Shown here piece by piece: positions 34,226 through 36,445 of a DNA stretch of 36,445 nucleotides (position 1 is its first letter; every line of letters starts with the position of its first letter). The stretch comes from Sulfurimonas sp. RIFCSPLOWO2_12_36_12 (GTDB lineage: Bacteria > Campylobacterota > Campylobacteria > Campylobacterales > Sulfurimonadaceae), in the NCBI GenBank assembly GCA_001829675.1, contig MIBZ01000027.1, positions 1 to 36,445 on the forward strand, read 5' to 3'. The notes under the pieces were generated by a model. It did no database searches. It was given only the letters and a program-made list of their open reading frames with translations, and had not been told where the DNA came from. The position numbers were made by a program, and so were the translations under genes.

Positions 34226-35125
34226 TTAAATTATAAAATTATAGACAACCCAAGTCGTAAAAAACGACAGAAGGATTCCATAGCCTACTATCGCAGAGCT
34301 TAAGCGCGGAGCAAGACCTGCCATAGAAGCAACTGCCGCCGCTGTTATCATCGGTGCCATCGATGCTTCCATGACAGAGATTTGAGCCGCTTTAGAGTTC
34401 CATGAAAAGATGTAGCAGAGGACAATTGCTATAAGCGGTGCCAAGATCAGTTTTATACCAAGAGCAAGTGCAAAAGGTTTTAAATCCTCCGACGGGAGTC
34501 TAAATTTCAGTTGAAGACCCACGGCAACCAAGGCTAATGGAATTATTGTGCCGGCTAAAGAAGAAAGTACGCTCTCCACCACCGGATTAAATGATGTGCC
34601 TATGAAAAAAAGTGCCAAAATAAGAGCCAAAAACGGCGGAAATTTTACTATCTTTAAAGAGAGAGCTTTTATATCTACCTCTTTTGCACTTGAGTAGTAA
34701 ACAGATATAAATGTTCCATAGGTAGAGAGTGCTATAAAAGAGCCTAGCTGGTCATACATTAAAACATATCCAAGTGCTCCCTCGCCGAAATAGGCTTGAA
34801 TTATAGGAATGCCTAAATAAGAGGTATTTCCTAAAACTGCCACAAGCATCAATGCGCCCGTAACCTCTTTTGTAAATTTAAAAAGCTTTGAGAGATAAAA
34901 AACAGCCAAAGCACTTATGCTCATAACAACCCAAGCTATAAAAACAGGAATTATTACTTCAAATGAAAAAGTAAGTTTTGGAATCTGCAAAAGCACCATG
35001 GCAGGAGCCGAAATGTAGAGGATAAACTGATTTAAAATAAGAGGTGTATTTTTTGGAAAGGCATCAGCTTTGGCTATGAGATATCCGATAAAAATAGCGC
35101 TGAAAATAAGTGCAAAATTTTCCAT
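34226..35125 (-). CDS. AEC (auxin efflux carrier) family transporter
   Basis: An integral inner-membrane protein of 299 residues with about ten helices, starting MENFALIFSAIFIGYLIAKA. The GNTSYLGIPIIQAYFG motif and the late SMAPMITAAAVASMAGL segment are typical of AEC permeases, which in bacteria move malonate, malate or similar compounds. The start at 35125 is chosen because the open frame upstream (to 35353) is polar, runs across the divergent promoter and overlaps the nitroreductase gene. The substrate is unknown. Confidence 0.88.
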   Translation of the reverse strand: MENFALIFSAIFIGYLIAKADAFPKNTPLILNQFILYISAPAMVLLQIPKLTFSFEVIIPVFIAWVVMSISALAVFYLSKLFKFTKEVTGALMLVAVLGNTSYLGIPIIQAYFGEGALGYVLMYDQLGSFIALSTYGTFISVYYSSAKEVDIKALSLKIVKFPPFLALILALFFIGTSFNPVVESVLSSLAGTIIPLALVAVGLQLKFRLPSEDLKPFALALGIKLILAPLIAIVLCYIFSWNSKAAQISVMEASMAPMITAAAVASMAGLAPRLSSAIVGYGILLSFFTTWVVYNFII

Positions 35126-35159
35126 AACAAGAGTTTCTTTTTGATTAAGTTTGAAAGTA

Positions 35160-35165
35160 TATAAT
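35160..35165 (+). promoter_or_regulatory. -10 box for the nitroreductase gene
   Basis: TATAAT preceded by AAAG, 28 bases before the ATG at 35193 and in the gap between divergent genes. It is followed by a good AGGAG site (35181-35185). Confidence 0.55.
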
Positions 35166-35192
35166 TTTTTAGTGATTATGAGGAGATAAATT

Positions 35193-35822
35193 ATGATTAA
35201 AACATTTAAAGAGGCGATGGATTTTAGACATGCGTGCAAACTTTTTGACGAGAGTAGAAAAATATCTGATGAAGAGATAAGAGAGATACTCGAAGCAGGG
35301 CGAAAATCTCCGTCGTCGTTTGGCATGGAGCCGTGGAAATTTTTGGTTATCACTAATGAGGAGCTAAAGGCTAAAATAAGACCTTTTTGCTGGAATCAGC
35401 CTCAAATCACATCTTGTTCCCATTTGGTTGTGGTTTTGGCTGCGATAGAGAGTGTTAAAGTAGAATCAGGCATACCTGCAAAGAGATTTTTGCGCCGCGA
35501 TATGCATAAGGATAAATTTGATTTTTATCTGAATCTCTATGCAAAACATCTAAAAAAGACACTAAGCAATGATGAAAATACACTCTGCTGGAGTGCAAGG
35601 CAGACATATATAGCGGCTGCAAATATGATGACATGCGCGGCAACTTTAGGTATAGACAGCTGCCCGATTGAGGGCTTTGACAAAGAAGATGTAGAGAGAG
35701 TTTTAAATCTTGATACTAATAAATATCAACTGTCTTTGGTTTTGCCATTTGGGTATAGAGTAAATGAACAGTCATCTCAGCTGAGATTGGATTTCAATGA
35801 GGTTGTGGAGTTTATAAAGTAA
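35193..35822 (+). CDS. nitroreductase family NAD(P)H-dependent oxidoreductase
   Basis: A 209-residue FMN-dependent reductase of the NfsB type. The FMN site includes RHACKLFDESRKI (N-terminal), RKSPSSFGMEPWKFLVI (about 31-47) and the late ATLGIDSCPIEGF motif, as in family members that act on nitroaromatics, quinones or flavins. The physiological substrate is not evident. AGGAG precedes the ATG. It is a single gene with its own promoter and an inverted repeat after it. Confidence 0.9.
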   Translation: MIKTFKEAMDFRHACKLFDESRKISDEEIREILEAGRKSPSSFGMEPWKFLVITNEELKAKIRPFCWNQPQITSCSHLVVVLAAIESVKVESGIPAKRFLRRDMHKDKFDFYLNLYAKHLKKTLSNDENTLCWSARQTYIAAANMMTCAATLGIDSCPIEGFDKEDVERVLNLDTNKYQLSLVLPFGYRVNEQSSQLRLDFNEVVEFIK

Positions 35823-35837
35823 TATGCTTATTGCATT

Positions 35838-35866
35838 CTGTTAACTTTTTTTGGAAAAATTAGCAG
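35838..35866. terminator. stem-loop after nitroreductase gene
   Basis: CTGTTAACTTTT (35838-35849) pairs with AAAAATTAGCAG (35855-35866), with one mismatch and one G-T, around a five-base loop. It lies 16 bases after the stop. No T-run follows the stem, so terminator function is only likely in general terms. Confidence 0.4.
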
Positions 35867-36066
35867 GATTTAACTCTGCCGTTGACACCCTATACATATC
35901 ACAAAACTACACATCCACATTAAGTATTAATCTTTTTTAACGATATAGATTATCACTAAACTCAAAAAAAGATATTATAAATAATAATTTTTTTATATTT
36001 CTTCGTTCTATGTTCTACTTGGGAATGCATACATAAATAAAACAAAATAATAAACTAAGATACACA

Positions 36067-36087
36067 CTCCCAAGCGGAGCGTGGGAG
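36067..36087. repeat. REP-like hairpin
   Basis: CTCCCA-AGCGGAGCG-TGGGAG forms a six-pair stem, extended by GC-GGA-GC in the loop. A GGGAATGCATAC string lies 48 bases upstream. Both resemble halves of the widespread intergenic repeat built on TCCCACGCTCCGCGTGGGAATGCAT. This is a pattern memory, not a search result. Confidence 0.5.
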
Positions 36088-36152
36088 CAAGATTTTTTAA
36101 AGAGAGAGGGCGTTATGAGAAATAAAATAATAAATAAATCAGAGGAGAGATT

Positions 36153-36251
36153 ATGGAGAAGGTTTTAATAGTTCTTGGATTGGCAGAGGCTTATGGTGTG
36201 GAAATTCCAACAAATAAAAATCTACATGTAGATATGAAAGAGGTGGCGTGA
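36153..36251 (+). CDS. 32-residue small ORF upstream of truncated gene
   Basis: Starts with MEKVLIVLGLAEAYGVEIPT after a strong AGGAGA site (36142-36147); its TGA overlaps the next ATG (TGATG). No family recognised. It may be a leader ORF or a genuine small protein coupled to the gene that runs off the window. Confidence 0.45.
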   Translation: MEKVLIVLGLAEAYGVEIPTNKNLHVDMKEVA

Positions 36252-36445
36252 TGAGTGATAAAACCAAAAATATAAAAGAAAATATAGACCAAGGAAAAGT
36301 GATAAAAGGCATGAACACCCACGAAGCGAGTTTAGCAGGTGGAGCATACTTTTTTAGAGTCATCGCCGATGAAGATGTATGGGATAAAGACACAGACCCA
36401 AACATCATCATAAAAACCCAAGCAACACGACCCGACAACTCCCAA
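36251..36445 (+). CDS. unrecognised gene, truncated by the window end
   Basis: The frame starts at the ATG overlapping the stop of the 32-residue ORF and stays open through 65 codons to the last base. The product begins MSDKTKNIKENIDQGKV and later has HEASLAGGAYFFRVIADEDV, with no signal peptide or known motif. Codon use differs from the core genes: ACC, CCC, GCC and GAC are frequent. It may be acquired DNA or a large protein's N-terminus. The opposite-strand frame at 36151-36438 is treated as its shadow. Confidence 0.5.
   Translation, partial: MSDKTKNIKENIDQGKVIKGMNTHEASLAGGAYFFRVIADEDVWDKDTDPNIIIKTQATRPDNSQ

Larger units (their letters stand above)
35823..36152 (+). other. 330-base gap with inverted repeats
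   Basis: No open frame of note is present. The gap holds a 12-pair stem-loop after the nitroreductase gene, very AT-rich DNA (35930-36060), and a GC-rich hairpin near 36067. A 17-codon ORF at 36115-36168 overlaps the next gene in another frame and is probably not expressed. This looks like a junction between a core block and a different, perhaps accessory, region. Confidence 0.5.

Noticed and set aside
35126..35353. N-terminal extension of the AEC transporter gene
   Set aside because: The added 76 residues do not fit the family, overlap the nitroreductase gene and its promoter, and a good start exists at 35125.
36151..36438. 95-codon open frame on the minus strand
   Set aside because: It mirrors the plus-strand frame that has a strong ribosome-binding site and a coupled start; it has none of its own.

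Overview
The window looks like chromosomal core from an AT-rich member of the Campylobacterota (Epsilonproteobacteria), probably close to Sulfurimonas. The lineage call is an inference. It rests on TATAAT -10 boxes without a clear -35, a RibB with a decayed RibA domain, spermidine synthesis through carboxyspermidine, short RecO and DksA proteins, a CheX-FliN-FliO cluster and a Fur-box style typical of the group. Genes are dense, often start with TTG or GTG, and frequently overlap by a few bases. I see no prophage, CRISPR array, transposase or integrase.

Layout. 1-73: initiator tRNA (minus), cut at its 3' end by the window edge. 233-2232 (plus): a RibB/degenerate-RibA protein and ApbE. 2194-4947 (minus): a convergent operon of outer-membrane porin, FMN-binding periplasmic protein and two paralogous four-helix membrane proteins, with two Fur-box palindromes upstream of the porin. 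5117-7656 (plus): a DUF695/RraB-like protein and an MFS-acyltransferase fusion. 7773-11617 (plus): carboxyspermidine dehydrogenase, an HDOD protein, carboxyspermidine decarboxylase, a 30-residue coupled ORF and a methyltransferase. 11698-14176 (plus): a secreted thiol peroxidase and DsbD. 14206-14826 (minus): RecO. 15005-20832 (plus): gltBD. 20953-26301 (plus): a long run of accD, thiE-like, rlmH, dksA, a membrane protein, dus and a possible PD-(D/E)XK protein. 26310-27964 (minus): cheX-fliN-fliO. 28060-33771 (plus): TauE/SafE permease, uvrA, selD, mnmH. 33766-35125 (minus): a YchJ-like protein and an AEC transporter. 35193-35822 (plus): nitroreductase. The last 620 bases hold inverted repeats and the start of an unrecognised gene pair.

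The most interesting candidate for an undescribed system is the flavin/iron locus at 233-5048. A flavin-precursor enzyme sits beside the enzyme that attaches FMN covalently to exported proteins (ApbE). These converge on an operon, apparently under Fur control, that encodes a likely ApbE substrate, a porin and two paralogous histidine-bearing membrane proteins. I infer an iron-regulated flavin-based electron-transfer system at the cell envelope, perhaps for ferric reduction and iron uptake. The sequence does not prove this function.

Other points of note: a thiol peroxidase with a signal peptide beside dsbD; dsbD apparently starting at ATT; a RraB-like domain in a lineage that generally lacks RNase E; a complete selenouridine pair (selD-mnmH) in which SelD has Cys rather than Sec; and two small coupled ORFs. 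Family assignments come from recognising motifs by eye; no database search was run.
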